A stretch of 64,000 bases of DNA from Ptychodera flava (lineage: Eukaryota; Hemichordata; Enteropneusta; Ptychoderidae): assembly GCF_041260155.1 (NCBI RefSeq), contig NC_091931.1, positions 46,943,433 through 47,007,432 on the forward strand, read 5' to 3'. A model generated the notes under the pieces. It saw only the letters and a program-made list of their open reading frames with translations. It had not been told where the DNA came from and did no database searches. Shown here in pieces: positions 1 to 16,500 of the stretch (positions are counted from its first letter, which is position 1; each line of letters opens with the position of its first letter). A program made the position numbers and the translations under genes.

Positions 1-620
1 GATATTTTAGATTGTGTAATTGGTATTTTGGTAATAGGATTCTGTCAGGTTTTGTTGATTGATTACTAAGCAATAGGATTCTGATACATTATTTTATTAT
101 GGTAGTTTATTGGCAATTTGATATAGTAACATTGTGTTATTAGTTTGTGCATAATGGGATTTACAATTGAGGCAGGTTGTTACTGAGTAGACTACCGGCA
201 GTGAGGTTGGTTGTGTTAACTGTTTACAGACAATTCTATTAATGTACCGGTAGGTTAGGGTACTGGGTATTTAGGCAATAGGACTGAGTTGCCTACTAAA
301 TAATTAGACGATAGGACTCACGTAGGTTGTGCACTGGGTATACATGCAATATGATTCATGTAGATTGGGCAAGAGGATTATGTAAGTTTTTTACTGGGTA
401 TTTAGCTACAGGGCTCATATAGGTTGTTTACTCAGTATTTAGGCAATAGGATTCAAATAGGTTTGGTATTAGGTATTCCAAGGCATTAGGGTTCAAGTAG
501 TTCTGCACTTGATACTTGCTTTACCAACTTGACTGGCAACACAATTCAGATAGATTGTGTAATTGTTTCTTATACTTGTAGCAGCTATTTTACTCTTTGT
601 AAAAGGCAATAGGGTAATAG
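1..620. repeat. Degenerate minisatellite, about 45-50 bp unit
   Basis: Recurring blocks of the form GTACTGGGTATTTAGGCAAT followed by AGGATTCA and GTAGGTTGT appear many times with heavy divergence and variable spacing. No coding potential is seen. The array probably continues beyond the left edge of the window. Confidence 0.6.
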
Positions 621-661
621 TTGGTTGTGTCAGAGTTCATCCTGAAAATTAATATTATTAA

Positions 662-798
662 GCAATAATGTACCACCTCCGGCCCATAATGGACGAACAC
701 AAACTTTGCACGACATAATGTACGAGGCGAAGTCGAGTACATTGTGGAGTGCAAAGTTTGCTTGAGTCCATTAATGGGCCGGGGGGTTGCATTATTGC
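662..798. mobile_element. Foldback (palindromic) MITE-like element
   Basis: The two halves are inverted copies. The left arm begins GCAATAATGTACCACC and the right arm ends with its near reverse complement, GGGGGGTTGCATTATTGC. Inner segments (AAACTTTGCA against TGCAAAGTTT, and TAATGTAC against GTACATT) also pair. The apex is GAGGCGAAGTCGAG. It is non-coding, and a non-autonomous DNA transposon is the likely origin. Confidence 0.65.
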
Positions 799-2175
799 TA
801 TTATTTTATAGTTTTGGCAATGCCAGCGAATTTGTAGTTGTAGAAAACGAATAAAAAAGGAAATTTAAACCGAGTTTGAAGCCAGTGAGCGTCTTCCGGC
901 ATGATCGGCCCTGACTCTGCATACATTTACACACACTCCACACTGCAACTGCACTGAACACGCACGTTCAACACAAAAAATGACTAGCACTTTCACGGTT
1001 CATTTTGAATTGAAAAACGATGTATTTTCGAAGGAAATGAAAAGTAACTGCATCCCTACCGTCTATATCAAACTTGAAACATCACCTTTAAATATCATGC
1101 CATTCAAAAAATCGACACGGTGAAATGCCAGAGATGAAGAAAACGGAATGTTCATGCATCGACATCAGTATGATCAGCGAGCTGCATGCCATGGTATCAG
1201 CTGATCAATACGATCATTATTATGTCGCTAGTAGTACAGCATTCATTGCAAACGATATCAACAGAGTTCAACATTGTTATTCAAATGTTTATATTTCAAT
1301 AATAATTGTGTCTATAAATTTAATTTTCGATGGCTTCTTGAGAAGAGCTATTTTATTTCGGCGAACGACAGAACTTGATGTAAACGGGTGCTTGAAAGGT
1401 ACAGTTGACAAACATACTAGAGGGTTTCGGTACCGTCGCGATATCGAGAACAAGGCAAGGTAAAATCACAGACATGGAGAAAAAAACGATGAGTTGTGTC
1501 CGATTACAGTCAGTGCATCAGAATTAGGTGTTAGATGTTAGATCAATGGAGAGTCCACGTCGTCATGATTGTTGGTAGTAGCTGACCTTGGACCGAGACT
1601 TTGAATGGCTCCGTAGTATATCCGTAAACACTTCCGGTCAAGGTTGATGACAGCAAGCTGCCGTTGTTGGCCCGTTTACGGCTGGTTCGAGTAGCCTTTC
1701 ACGCTTGCATCGTTTACATGGCCACTGACATACATAATATGCCATGTGTCAAACCCAGTATCGTCTAGGAGTTTGCAAACGTACTGAGTTCTGTTTCACC
1801 TATACGGCAACGAAGCGAACCATGTTGTAAACAAACGTAGTAGTACAACCAGCGTATCGGACGGGGACTGCATGCTGAGCGCCAGCCAGACAGACGGCAA
1901 GTGCGTGCGTGAGGACTCAAAAAATGTAATAAATCGTACAGTAAGACATTATTATCAATATTGTGAACCATTGTCAAGATTTATAGTTTTGTGTATTACA
2001 TGGTTTATCCGATATTTCCCCTCCTTTTAAATGCGCAGTCCTTTTTTCGTTTTCAAAAAAAAAAACTTGCTCGCTGTGGGGCCGCAATGCTGAATAATGG
2101 AATACATTATCAGTAATAATGTATGGATATGACGTCACAAAATTCACTGGTATTGACAAAGCTATAATATAATAG
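798..2175. mobile_element. Possible 1.4-kb element bounded by 37-bp inverted repeats
   Basis: 798-834 and 2139-2175 are inverted copies at roughly 85 percent identity (CTATTATTTTATAG on the left, CTATTATATTATAG when the right arm is read on the minus strand). The left arm abuts the foldback at 662-798. The interior holds a 112-codon open frame (1125-1463) with no recognisable family and no splice context, so I do not call a gene. It may be a decayed non-autonomous transposon. Confidence 0.4.
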
Positions 2176-2357
2176 ATAATATTGTGTCACTTACTCATAT
2201 AATTAAATTGGGGTATGGAGGCTTTGCATGTGCGAGAATAGAGAACTATACAACCCACATGATACATGGCATTTTTACAATTTGAAAATATTCTAACCCC
2301 AAAAGTCCTTCTTTCCTACAGCATATTTCAGTTCAAATATTCTCTTTGACTTACAGG

Positions 2358-2476
2358 GACCAGCTTTCTTCCTTGAGGATGGTAGACAAGCAATATCACT
2401 CAACGATGCATTGATGTGGGCCAAAGTCAACCCATTTTCCCCGCTTGGTACAGGCGCCCAAATCAATCCATTTTAA
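2358..2476 (+). CDS. Terminal coding exon of an unidentified plus-strand gene (partial)
   Basis: A good acceptor (TTCTCTTTGACTTACAG) ends at 2357. The frame that follows stays open for 39 codons to TAA at 2474-2476; the other two frames close early. The peptide starts GPAFFLEDGRQAISLNDA and ends PLGTGAQINPF. Its balanced composition is typical of a real conserved C-terminus, but I do not recognise the protein. Upstream exons would lie left of the window or beyond the repeat-filled 1-2300 interval. The first AATAAA downstream that I noted is at 3602. The exon is too short to stand out as an ORF, so the call rests on splice signal plus protein-like frame. Confidence 0.5.
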
Positions 2477-2855
2477 CCTTGGTCTGAATATCAGTTAAAG
2501 AGCTTTCCAGCATCATTATAACTTTTGCTGATGAAGTGCAATCCAATGATAGTAGTATATGTGAATGCAGCAGTCAGTGTTTTGCCTACTGTCTTTAAAT
2601 CTAGGTAATAATCTATTAACAATCTACATCCTTGCTGATATTGCTAGAAGATCATAAGTTATGCATTCAGTGAACAAATCAAATTTGATCAACCTTTACC
2701 ACTGTTCAGAGTGTCTGCTGAATCTACTCTTATACACCGGAGAAGACAAAGCCTGATGGTTTCAAAGAGGACTTACCAACCCATCCAGTGTTACAGGATG
2801 TAGAACTTATATCAGTTATCCTGTGTTAGAAATTCCAATTAATCAGTGCTGTAAT

Positions 2856-3300
2856 TGGAGAAGTCGAATAGACCAATCCTGTGTTTGAAAGGTCCAATAG
2901 ACCAATTCTGTTTTGTAGAAGTCCAAAAGATTAATTTTGTGTTGGAGAAGTCCAAAAGACTAATCGTGTGTTGGAGAAGTCCCATAAACTGATCCTGAGT
3001 TGCAGAACACCATTAGATCAATCCTGTGTTGGAGAAGTCCAATAGACAAGTCCTGTGTTCCAGAAGTCAATTCAATCAATCCTTCATGGAGAAGTCCAAT
3101 GGACAACCTGTGTTGCGTAAGTCCAATAGACAAGTTCTGTGTTGGAGAAGTCCAAGAGACACTACTGTATCGGAGAAGTCTAATAGACCACTCTTGTGTT
3201 GGAGAAGTTCTGGACCAATCCTGTATGTGAGAAGTCTAATAGACCACTCCTGTGTTGGAGAAGTCCAATAGACCAATGATCAGTCCTGTACCAGAGCCAA
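2856..3300. repeat. Minisatellite, about 28-29 bp unit, roughly 15 copies
   Basis: The consensus is close to TGTGTTGGAGAAGTCCAATA followed by GACCAATCC, with many substitutions and small indels. Open frames across it are a by-product of the repeat. Confidence 0.85.
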
Positions 3301-5125
3301 AGACGTCTGATCATTCCATCCTGTCTTGGAGAAGTCTAAACCACATCTTGTTTTGATGAATTCTAAACCTCATGTTTTATTTTTATTTGAAAAGCATAAT
3401 TGTCATCCTGTTTTGGACAAGTGGGATGAATCTTGTCTAATGCATACTTATCAATGATCTTACCATGATCAGAGATTTTTAGCCCAGAAAACCACATTTT
3501 ATATTTCAACTGAGTTCAAGTTTTGTTTGTATGGCAATTATCCCCTATCTTGTGACCATTAAGTCAATTCAACTGTAATTTCTTTAAGATGGTAGGTGAA
3601 AAATAAACAGGTTTACAAACATTACATAAAATTTTGACCCTGACCAACATGCCAAATACTGAGATTTTGTATCATCAATAGTATCATATCTAATGTTTGT
3701 CCAAAGCAACTGATCAGAAGTAATCTCCAGGTTAACTTATGTTTGGACACTTGATGTTTTATTCATCAAAATTTCCAACGTGTCGTGGATAATTTTCCAT
3801 GCACAATTTATTTACAGAGGATGAAAAGTGGATGTGTGTAGTATCACTCATTAAATATTCAACATGCTATTACACTGCAACCTGTGTGCATGTGGTAGTG
3901 CATAAGAAACCAGTCACTATTGTAAAGACACAATTGCTGAAAATTGGGATACTGGACATGTGCAGTATGCAATGACAGTTGCCTACTTTATTACACATGG
4001 TCAGCTGTGATTAACTGATTACCAGCAGATGACTAGAAGTGTTCCATTTCTTATCATTTTCAAGTCACCTTTTCAACTGATGACCCCTGAATGAATGTCA
4101 CTTGACCTTTTGTAGCCAGTCAGAAAGTTTGATCTAGTGCATGTGATATGCTAAATATGTGTTAGTATGTCCATCAAGCCTTGATAATGTAAACAACACA
4201 ATCCCACCAAGAACATGAAGAAGGTTTAGTCCTCAAGTTTTTGCTCAAATTATAGATATTATTTGTTCAGTTTGAAAGCAAATTTTGATTGATATTGAAT
4301 GACAGGTTGCCTGTTTCATTATTCATAATATCAACAGTGAATTAAAGTATTTGCAACTAAATGGTGAATTGTAATAAGCAAATGCCAATTCCTTATGTGA
4401 GTAAACTTTGATACCATACAAAACTGAGCTAGAACTCTCAACAGTTTGGACAGCAGTTTATTTCTTGTACACAGTGGGTAATGTGGTACTGCATTGTCAT
4501 TGAAACCAATATAAAAACAAAATTAAATGACTAGATTAATGTAGATTTAGCGAAGTGAATTCATAATTTTTGTCTTCAATGTTAATTCTATATTTATAGC
4601 TTAGATTTCTGTCCATTGTGGAGAAAAAAATATTAACATCAGGGAATTTTATGAAGATTAAAACACTTCATAAGTCACTTCAATCAACCTGAGTTCATTG
4701 CTTCTGTAAAAATCTTTTTCATCATGTCGACATTTAATTAGCAAATAAACTACTTGATGGCATGGTTATTTCAAAATTAAATGTTTTATACATGTTGTTG
4801 ACTTGCCTGCCTGAAAGCAAGGCTTAAACTATAAAAAGTTGAAGAAGAGAAAAAAACTAAAAAACAGTGGTACTACTCAAGACTGCTTCTTTGCTTAGAT
4901 TCGGTATTCTTTGTGTATTTCTGCAAGTAAAATGTGAAAATAGAAAACTTGTCAAATGACTTAAGACAATCTCATGAAAACCTAAGATTTTTGATAAATC
5001 AAGTTTGAACTTTTCTTTTAAAAACAATCATAGAATAGGCTATGTACAGGGCATTTACATGAATATATTTGTTTGTTTTGTTAAAAGTAAAACATCAATT
5101 TTTCAATTACCAATTTAGGCCCCAA

Positions 5126-5389
5126 GCTAATCAGCTTATTGCCTGTCAAGTACCCTTAGCTTATTGACTTATTGCCTGTCAGGTACCCTTGGGTTATTGG
5201 CTTATTGCCTGTAAGGTACCCTTGGGTTATTGGCTTATTGCCTGTAAGGTACCCTTAGCTTATTGGCTTATTGCCTGTAAGGTACCCTTGGGTTATTGGC
5301 TTATTGCCTGTAAGGTACCCTTAGCTTATTGGCTTATTGCCTGTAAGGTACCCTTAGCTTATTGGCTTATTGCTAATCAGGTACTCTTA
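5126..5389. repeat. 33-bp tandem repeat, 8 copies
   Basis: The unit is GCTTATTGGCTTATTGCCTG followed by TAAGGTACCCTTA, in exact 33-bp register for eight copies with few changes in the central ones. Because 33 is a multiple of three, one frame stays open and reads as repeats of GYWLIACKVPL. No start context or splice sites suggest a gene. Confidence 0.95.
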
Positions 5390-7619
5390 CCAAAAGGTAG
5401 AAACTCTAACAGTTCTAAAACAAATTCACACATATTGAAGTTAAAACAATGTCTGTGGATGGAGGGACTGTAAACAAATTAAAAAATCTAGATTTTAGGA
5501 CAGTACTTTGAAAGATTTGCAATTATGATGCAAAATTTTATCTGCTGTATGGTTGAGCTTACCTTGTTCCATTTATATGCTACTTCATCGTATTGTGTGA
5601 CTTTATCCAGCCAGTTGACTACCACCGTGATGCGTAATTTGTGTCCAACAGACATGACTTACAGTAAGATGTATGAAAGAATAACTGATCAAATGGTTAG
5701 ATCACAGTCCCTCCACACACACTGTGTGGAGGGGATGTGGTCATATGTTTGACATTTTATCTAACATCCTGGCCACAGACCGGATATCAAGCCTGCAAAC
5801 ACCCAAACTATCAAATCCTTGACAGATTTAATGACAGTGATAAACCATTATTTCTTGACTGGTGTATTTTACTTTTTACAACCTTAATTTATTCAAAGGC
5901 ACTTTTAAATCTTACTGGAATGTTACTGTAATAATGATGTACATTGGTTTTGCTATAGCTGGTAGAGAAGGAAATTTAAACGAAAACTTAGATATTTTCA
6001 TGTGAGTTTTTTGTGATGTATCAAAAGCAAAGGAATATTGAAACTCGCAGAAATATCACCACAGTTGCTGGCCATGGATCTAGGACCCTGTACCTCAGCT
6101 ACAAATATTGACATGCACCCAAAACCTCAAAAAAATACTGGTAACTTAGTTTTATGCTGTTACAATCACCGTCCAAGTGTGTTAACACATGATTATCATG
6201 AGGCCTTTACTTATGGAATTTGTAAATACACTTACCTGTCCAATGTATATAAATATAGCTCAACTATGGTTTATAGAAAAAAGACACTTAATCATTATTT
6301 CCTGTGGTATATTACGAGATCACAAAATAATTTGAGTCAATAGGACATTTTGTTTAAGATACAAGAACCATTTTACAGATGTGTAATATATAAATGTATA
6401 CCTGGATAATTAAAATTATTTAAAAAGTGGAAATAAGAAATATCTTTTAAAATTTAAATTAATGCTACATCAACTTGTTACTTTTGACTTTTTCTTCAGT
6501 ATTTTTGTTCCTTGTATCAACCATGGTTTCTTGCTGTACTTCCTTCAGTATTTTGAAATGCCCATTACTTGGTTTGTCAAAGCATCATGTCAGTGTGTAT
6601 GAATTGTTATTGTTGATAATTAAGTTCATGCCTGGACCAGAATTTGATTATCAATGCTAGCGATGCACAACACACATGTACAGTCAATGTAGACAAGTAA
6701 AGCTGAGTACTAGGTATTTCAACATGCTTAGGGAACTAGACGTAGAAACTGTTGTGGACACATGTAACAAAAACCTGAAAAATTGCCAAAAGTTCTGGTT
6801 ACTAAGGTTTTCCCATTTTCTGTATATTCTGTGTTGTATTTGTGTAAATGAAATATTTGTTTGAAGCCAGTGTTGTATTGGGTAAGGTCTACAGTAGAAT
6901 GAAAAGTTTCACATTTGTAATCCATTAGAGAACAAACTATTGCATGTGTTGACAATACTCTTCACTGACCAATGCATTTCTGTCAGTTTTATCTTACATG
7001 TACAACAAATTGTTGCTATGTTATAGGTGATACCATAGAGATGGAATTATTTGTATGTGCAACACACTTCAATGTTGTGGCAGTATACATATCTTGTGCT
7101 TTAAAAAAGCAATGTGTATCATATTTCTTACCACAAAATGCTAGTAAAATTTATCTACTAAAAATGTAGTTGATTTATTGTTGTGTGATTTTTACCTCCC
7201 ATTATGCATATGTCTTTTTCTGGTATGAATAGTTGGATGTGAGATGTGGTGGTACTCACCTCTACAAGATGCACATTAACAATAGTAGATTTTGAAAGCT
7301 GACTGGTGGTTACCATGACACACTGCTTTAACCTACCGCTGCTATATGTATTGATTTGATGGTTATCAGGTATCAAGAGCATACTGTATGTTGTTTGGAT
7401 GATGTCTAGGTGTAAGTGGAATACCATGTAAAGTATCATATTGTGTGTGTTGATTTCATGGTCACCTGGTATTATACAACATAGTGAATATTCATTGGAT
7501 GATAATTAAATGTCTGTGTTTAGAGGTAAGTCATTGAGTTCAGATGTTTTTTAACACATTTTTTCTGAGTTCATACATTTGACAACACACCATCATATTT
7601 GTGAAAGGTGGGCCACATA

Positions 7620-7805
7620 ATGGTTCTACTCCGGAATAAAAAGGACGCGATGCGTTCTACAGACTCAGTATGCCCAAGAGATCACGTGATCGCGGTACAA
7701 ACCAACCCGCATGTGCACTAACGCATGTGGAAATACACGTTCGTCTATGCCCGTTTATACACATGAGTTTGTTTGTACCATGGTCCATTCGAATTCCGGG
7801 TTTGA
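7620..7805. repeat. Imperfect inverted repeat, possible decayed foldback element
   Basis: The left side carries CCGGAAT, AGGAC and GCGGTACAAAC. The right side carries GTTTGTACCATGGTCC and ATTCCGGG in inverted order. The interior includes the 12-bp palindrome GATCACGTGATC. The stretch is CpG-rich compared with its flanks. Confidence 0.35.
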
Positions 7806-8268
7806 CCTATTGCTTTCTAAGGTTTTAGTTCCATTGCCATACCAAGATCGTCAACACTTTTGACAGTGAATTATTCAGTATTGACAAACACACATGAATA
7901 GTTTTACATCAGTATATTTTAATAAAGACCTTGTGAAACATACCACTGTGAGGGTATTGTAAATTCTGTTATACAACAATGCAGACTACGCTGAAACAAA
8001 TTTACTGAAATAATAGACATACATTTAAAATTTTCAACAAACCCTCCTAACCACTGGGAGGCATGTTATAGCCCAGCAAAGTCAAAGCACAGACTCCGCA
8101 GAAAGCATGTTCAAACTGTGTAGATGAGGCATAAATAACACTTGTATGTGTTCAGTCAAATTACAGCTGCAGTTAATCTTTGGTCATGATTTTATCGTTT
8201 GTTTTGATACTTGTAGAGATACTAATATGTACAGGTAATTCATACAAATGGATGTTACATACAACATT

Positions 8269-8370
8269 GTCTATTCTGTATGACTGTATTTCACTGCAAA
8301 TGTTTAGTTTACTTTATTGTTTATTCTTTATGACTGTATTTCACTGCAAATATTTATTTTACTTTATTTA
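8269..8370. repeat. Tandem duplication of about 50 bp at the SPATA4 3' end
   Basis: Two copies of a segment containing ATGACTGTATTTCACTGCAA followed by a T-rich tail. On the minus strand the tails supply several AATAAA hexamers (complements at 8313-8318, 8320-8325, 8353-8358 and 8363-8368), so the duplication multiplies candidate SPATA4 polyadenylation signals. Confidence 0.6.
8353..8368 (-). terminator. SPATA4: Candidate SPATA4 polyadenylation signals
   Basis: Two AATAAA hexamers on the minus strand (complements at 8353-8358 and 8363-8368) lie 235-250 nt downstream of the SPATA4 stop codon. Confidence 0.5.
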
Positions 8371-8602
8371 CAAAATACAATTCACCTGAAGTAAGAATTA
8401 TATGTTGTCAACATCTCTGATTCTTGTGTGACATTCACATCGGAATGAAAACATTAGAATCAATGCAGTCTCTTCTTTGCTTTCAAGAAATGTCTGTCTT
8501 GTCTCAACAATCTTACTTTTCAGTGAGCGTATCTCAGATAACATCTTCAACAACAGCAAAAAAGAGGATAAAATTAGTTGTATATTTGTCTATAAATAAT
8601 AT

Positions 8603-12016
<3,414 letters not shown>

Positions 12017-12552
12017 TCTGGTAGCGTCAATCTGACTAAATGCAACAGAAAAACCTCTGTTCCGTGTTCGATTCGGACGAACGTGGACGGGTCAATTTAG
12101 CCTGGCAAGCAATTCTCTCCCCGTTGCTATGTTTGTTAGCAACCAATGGGTTGGAATTTCTTTCCTCCAGTGTCCAGTTTCAAACTTTCTAGAGGGCGCA
12201 CGCAACATAACAGGAAAGAACTTTGACCTTTCGAAACAGAGGATATCCTCTCAGGTGGGTACAGAGGCAGTGTAAGCATTTGAATGATGATACATGCATG
12301 TGTATGTTGTAAAACGGAACAGAGCGTATTTTGCTGTCATTCAGCGGATTTACAACTAACAGTTGTCAAAGTCTCACTCACAACTTGAGGAAATACACAG
12401 AACGAGTTCAGTGTTCGCAGAGAAGGACCCCGGAGTTCTGATCAGAAGTGAAAAGAACCATGCTGTGAACTTGAAGGACTAACTGAGTCCCCACTCAGCC
12501 CACTGCAGCAGATCTGTTATCAGAGTAAATCTTTTCACTACGTTGTTTGATA
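12017..12552. promoter_or_regulatory. Bidirectional promoter of SPATA4 and MITD1
   Basis: Only 536 bp separate the two divergent ATGs. The stretch is more CpG-rich than its surroundings. It contains an inverted repeat GTTGCTA (12123-12129) and TAGCAAC (12137-12143), resembling RFX half-sites but with a 7-bp spacer, wider than a classical X-box. A CCAAT box (12143-12147) overlaps it, and a CTCF-like AGAGGGCGCA lies at 12191. No TATA box is evident. Shared regulation is inferred from the geometry. Confidence 0.7.
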
Positions 12553-12882
12553 ATGGCTGGCGTCAATGGTGTTGAGGCATCAGCAATCAGTGTTTTGAAG
12601 AACGCTGTCGAACTTGATGGTAATGGTCGTTTTACAGAAGCGTTGGCATGTTACAGGGAAGGAATACAACTTTTACTCGACGTCATGAAGAGTAAGTTGT
12701 CAAAACTATGTTTTGATTGTCGGTTGTATTTATACCTACCGGCATTGTCAACCTTCAATAGTCAAAGATGTGAATACCATAAACAAGTAACTGACGAGAA
12801 CACATTGCAGTGATAACTTAAATTATTATCAAAACCAATATCAACCTATTCTCATCATCTCCTTTTGATCATCATCATTATC

Positions 12883-12913
<31 letters not shown>

Positions 12914-13463
12914 AATTGTAATGATGATGACAATGAATATTATGATCCTAATGATCAAGACAATGATTAGGAGTATGATGGTGAATATCATCTTTGCAGT
13001 TGTGATCAACATCTGCATCATCATTGTCATTGTCATCATCATTGTCATCATCATCACCATCATCATTGTCATAATTTTCATCAACATGTTCATCAGTATC
13101 ACATACATTGTTATCAACATCATCATCACTTCCATCATTTATCATTATGATAACAACAATAATTATGATTGTTTTATAAGTTTTGAGTGATCTGTTTGTC
13201 ATAATATGTGAACAAACTTTATAGATATCTGTGAAGAACTGTGATTTTTTCATGGCCTGAAATATTCAACATCAGAAGACAATATTGCATTTCTGAAAGA
13301 CAACTTTCATCGTTCATTTCTGTAACCTTGAAGGAGAATTTGTTCAGTAGTTTCTCCTTTCATTTACTGCATTAGACTTTCCATTACACAATTTTCACAA
13401 AAATGAAAAGAAAGAAAAAAGAATGCAAGGTGACATAATAAGGAAGATTTTCAGACTGTTAAC

Positions 13464-13500
<37 letters not shown>

Positions 13501-16500
13501 CTTTATTTTAACTTGATAGACTGTTTAGCCAAAGTTCTTCTCACACAGTGTTGAGATGCAACAGAAATATATGTACATTAAAATATAAAAAAAACCAGTA
13601 AAAAACACATATACATAAAAGACAACAGGTAACAAACTACAAAATCCTAAAAAGCTGAAAAATGGCTTCAGCACTAGATTTTGCCTAAAAGATGACACTT
13701 ACATTTCACTTAAAAAATTGACAGTTAGAACAAGATTGCACATCTGCAGGTAAACTGTTCCATATTTTGACAAAGTTATACATTATACGTCTTGTAAAAT
13801 TTGTGTTCTGTGTCTTGGTATATATAATTAATTTCCATCCACAGATTGTGTACTACAAGTGTGGACATTCTGGACACTTCTGAAATCATTCAAATATTCA
13901 GGAGCTAAGTTATGGTGGACTTTGTGGATTAAGACTGATTCATTAAGTACAATCCTTTGTCTAAATGGTAACCAATTAAAAACATCGAATAATTATGACT
14001 AGGCGTGTTAAAGCCGCACTTTTCAATCCCAGGTTTTCGCATTAGTGGAGTTCTCCTCCCTGTCAAACACATGGCCAGTACGATGTTTGATTTCTATTAC
14101 ATTAATTACACAAACTGATTTCAATCTTTTGTCACCTTTTGCTAATCCTGCAAATAGAGCTTATATAACCGTTTGATTGACGGTCGGTTCAAATTGCCAA
14201 CGGTCATTTATTCCCCAGCACCACACTCGAATTTCCTTAAAAAAACGTCTTCCAGTCATGTTAGAATTTGAATATAACCACAGAGTTTGATCGGCAGCAG
14301 CTGCATGCTGACCGCTTGGCAGTCTGTCAGCGTTTTTGCGGTCGAAAAAAACTAAAAGTGGCATTTTCTGGAGCGTGTGCCCTCATGTTGCCTGTTTGGT
14401 GTCCACTTACACAGTGAACGCCGCCATAGGTTGGTGCCCTTTTAAAGGGAGGTCCGCCTTTAAAGTCAGTCTGAAACTACTCTGGTCTCATGCCTCTTTC
14501 AATACGAAGTAAAGGTTTGTCTGGACAATGACCCCATATGTTAGAACAGTAGTCAAAATGGGGTAGTGAAAACATAACTTGCATTAAATTTAAAATTAAT
14601 ATCTACTGAGACCAGGGTTTGTTGATTATCCTTAGCTCAAACTTGTTGACTCATAACTTTTCTGTAATCTTAAATCACATGTAATAAATTTTGAGAAAAA
14701 AACTTTTGCAGTGTCATTATGTAATGAGTTCAGTTACAGTATACAATCCAAGATGGCTACCTGTGCAATCAGCTTTCTGTTAACATCTTAAAGCAGAAAA
14801 CAAAAGACATTTTCTGATTTAAAAAACAAACAAAATTCAAATTGAAGCAGTACTATTGTAATGTATTGTATTTTTCAGTGACAAAAAATGAAGTGAAGGT
14901 GAAAAGCATGCGGGAAAGAATCAATGAGTACATGTTACGAGCAGAAAAGCTGAAAGAACATATCGAAAATGAAAAGAAAGGTTTGTATTTTGTGTTTCTT
15001 ATTGTATGCAGAGAATAAACAGATCAGCAGATAATTGTTGAGTTTAACTTCTTTCAGGCCGTAACACTGAAGTTCCCAATGAAAGATTACAATTGTTTTT
15101 TAAGAAGCTCTCCCTCCTTTGTGTAAAGCTAGATATCTTTCTCGCAAAATAGTTTGTATTTACTGTTATCCTGTCTATGTCATCCTCTGAGTAACATTCT
15201 AGTGACAAATTCAACACAAATAGTGATCTGTGTGCAAAATTACTTTTCGAAGATTAGTGATTAATTGTTTGTTGGCATTATCATCTTAACTGCAGCTGGG
15301 AAATATCATGAACAGTACAAAATACCACAAGATTCCACAGGTCATAGTTACAAGTCAGTTTTTGGCAAATTTATCGATGAATTCTTGACTGAGGTTACTG
15401 TAGATGATGCATACGTCAGACAGACTCATCAGATTTATAACTTCTTGAGATTTTGTGAACTCCTTGTGTCACCACCATCTAGAGTGAAGAAGATTACATT
15501 AACAACAGGAATGGATGAGGTTAGTGTTGTCATGACTTTGGTATGTCGACATAGTAAAAGTTATTCCCAAATATTTCACATTATGATAATCCAAGAATTT
15601 CTGAGTTTGTGAAAGCTCTCTATTCAGGCAAGATAGAAGTCATTGTATGGGGAATCTATTTCTACATTATAGAGGGCGCTGTCACATTGGTTTAGAAGTC
15701 GCCATAGTCAGGTCATAGACATCAAATCAGGTCCAATAATCGTTATCATTCAAGGTAAACTATGAAATTTACCAGGTCCAAGGAACATATAGATGATGAC
15801 AAAGGCAATGGGGCCATCTTGAACCACGAAATAGTGGTGGTACCAGGTGTCCGAAATGGGTAAGCGTGCCCTGCCAGCTAGCCATATCATATATTGATAC
15901 TTTTCACATTTTATAATAAATGGTACTTGCCTGCTTATATTTTAGTTGTGAATTGTCCACTATATGTCTTTCAGGAAATTTTTTCTTTACAATAAGGAAA
16001 TTATTTATTTTATTAGTTTAGTTATTCTTGAGTATTCTGTATGTTATTTTGAGAATTATCGTATTCTCATTTTCTGTAACTAATATTCATGACGTTATGA
16101 ATTATTTTCTTTCAGGGAAATTCACAGACACAGAAAAACAGATTAGAAGAATTAAAAGGCAGTTTAGCAACTCATGGTGTTCATCTTATAGTAAACTATT
16201 CCTCTTCACTTCATGACAGAGAAATCAGGTAACTGCTCATTAAATCAGGTAACTGCTCATTAAATCAGGTAACTGCCCATTGAATCAGGTAACTGCTCAT
16301 TGAATCAGGTAACTGCTCATTAAATCAGGTAACTGCTCATTAAATCAGGTAACTGCTCATTAAATCAGGTAACTGCTCATTCAATCAGGTAACTGCTCAT
16401 TGAATCGGGTAACTGCTCATTGAATCGGGTAACTGCTCATTGAATCGGATAACTGCTCATTAAATCGGGTAACTGCTCATTGAATCAGGTAACTGCTCAT

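Larger units (their letters stand above)
2477..8602. other. Gene-poor interval
   Basis: Apart from the minisatellites at 2856-3300 and 5126-5389, a CpG-containing semi-palindromic patch at 7620-7805 and a short duplication at 8269-8370, I see no exon with convincing splice sites and protein-like coding. The proximal part may be 3' UTR of the gene ending at 2476. Confidence 0.5.

Noticed and set aside
1125..1463. 112-codon plus-strand frame
   Set aside because: No recognisable family, lies inside a probable inverted-repeat element, and has no splice or polyadenylation context.
3000..3276. Overlapping 66-81 codon frames on both strands
   Set aside because: Produced by the 28-29 bp minisatellite at 2856-3300.
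5189..5473. 94-codon frame of repeated GYWLIACKVPL
   Set aside because: It arises from a 33-bp tandem repeat whose length is a multiple of three; there are no splice sites, no homology and no codon pattern beyond the repeat.
12878..13253. Three 86-101 codon frames rich in M, I, T or D, H, N
   Set aside because: Read from trinucleotide microsatellite DNA in MITD1 intron 1.
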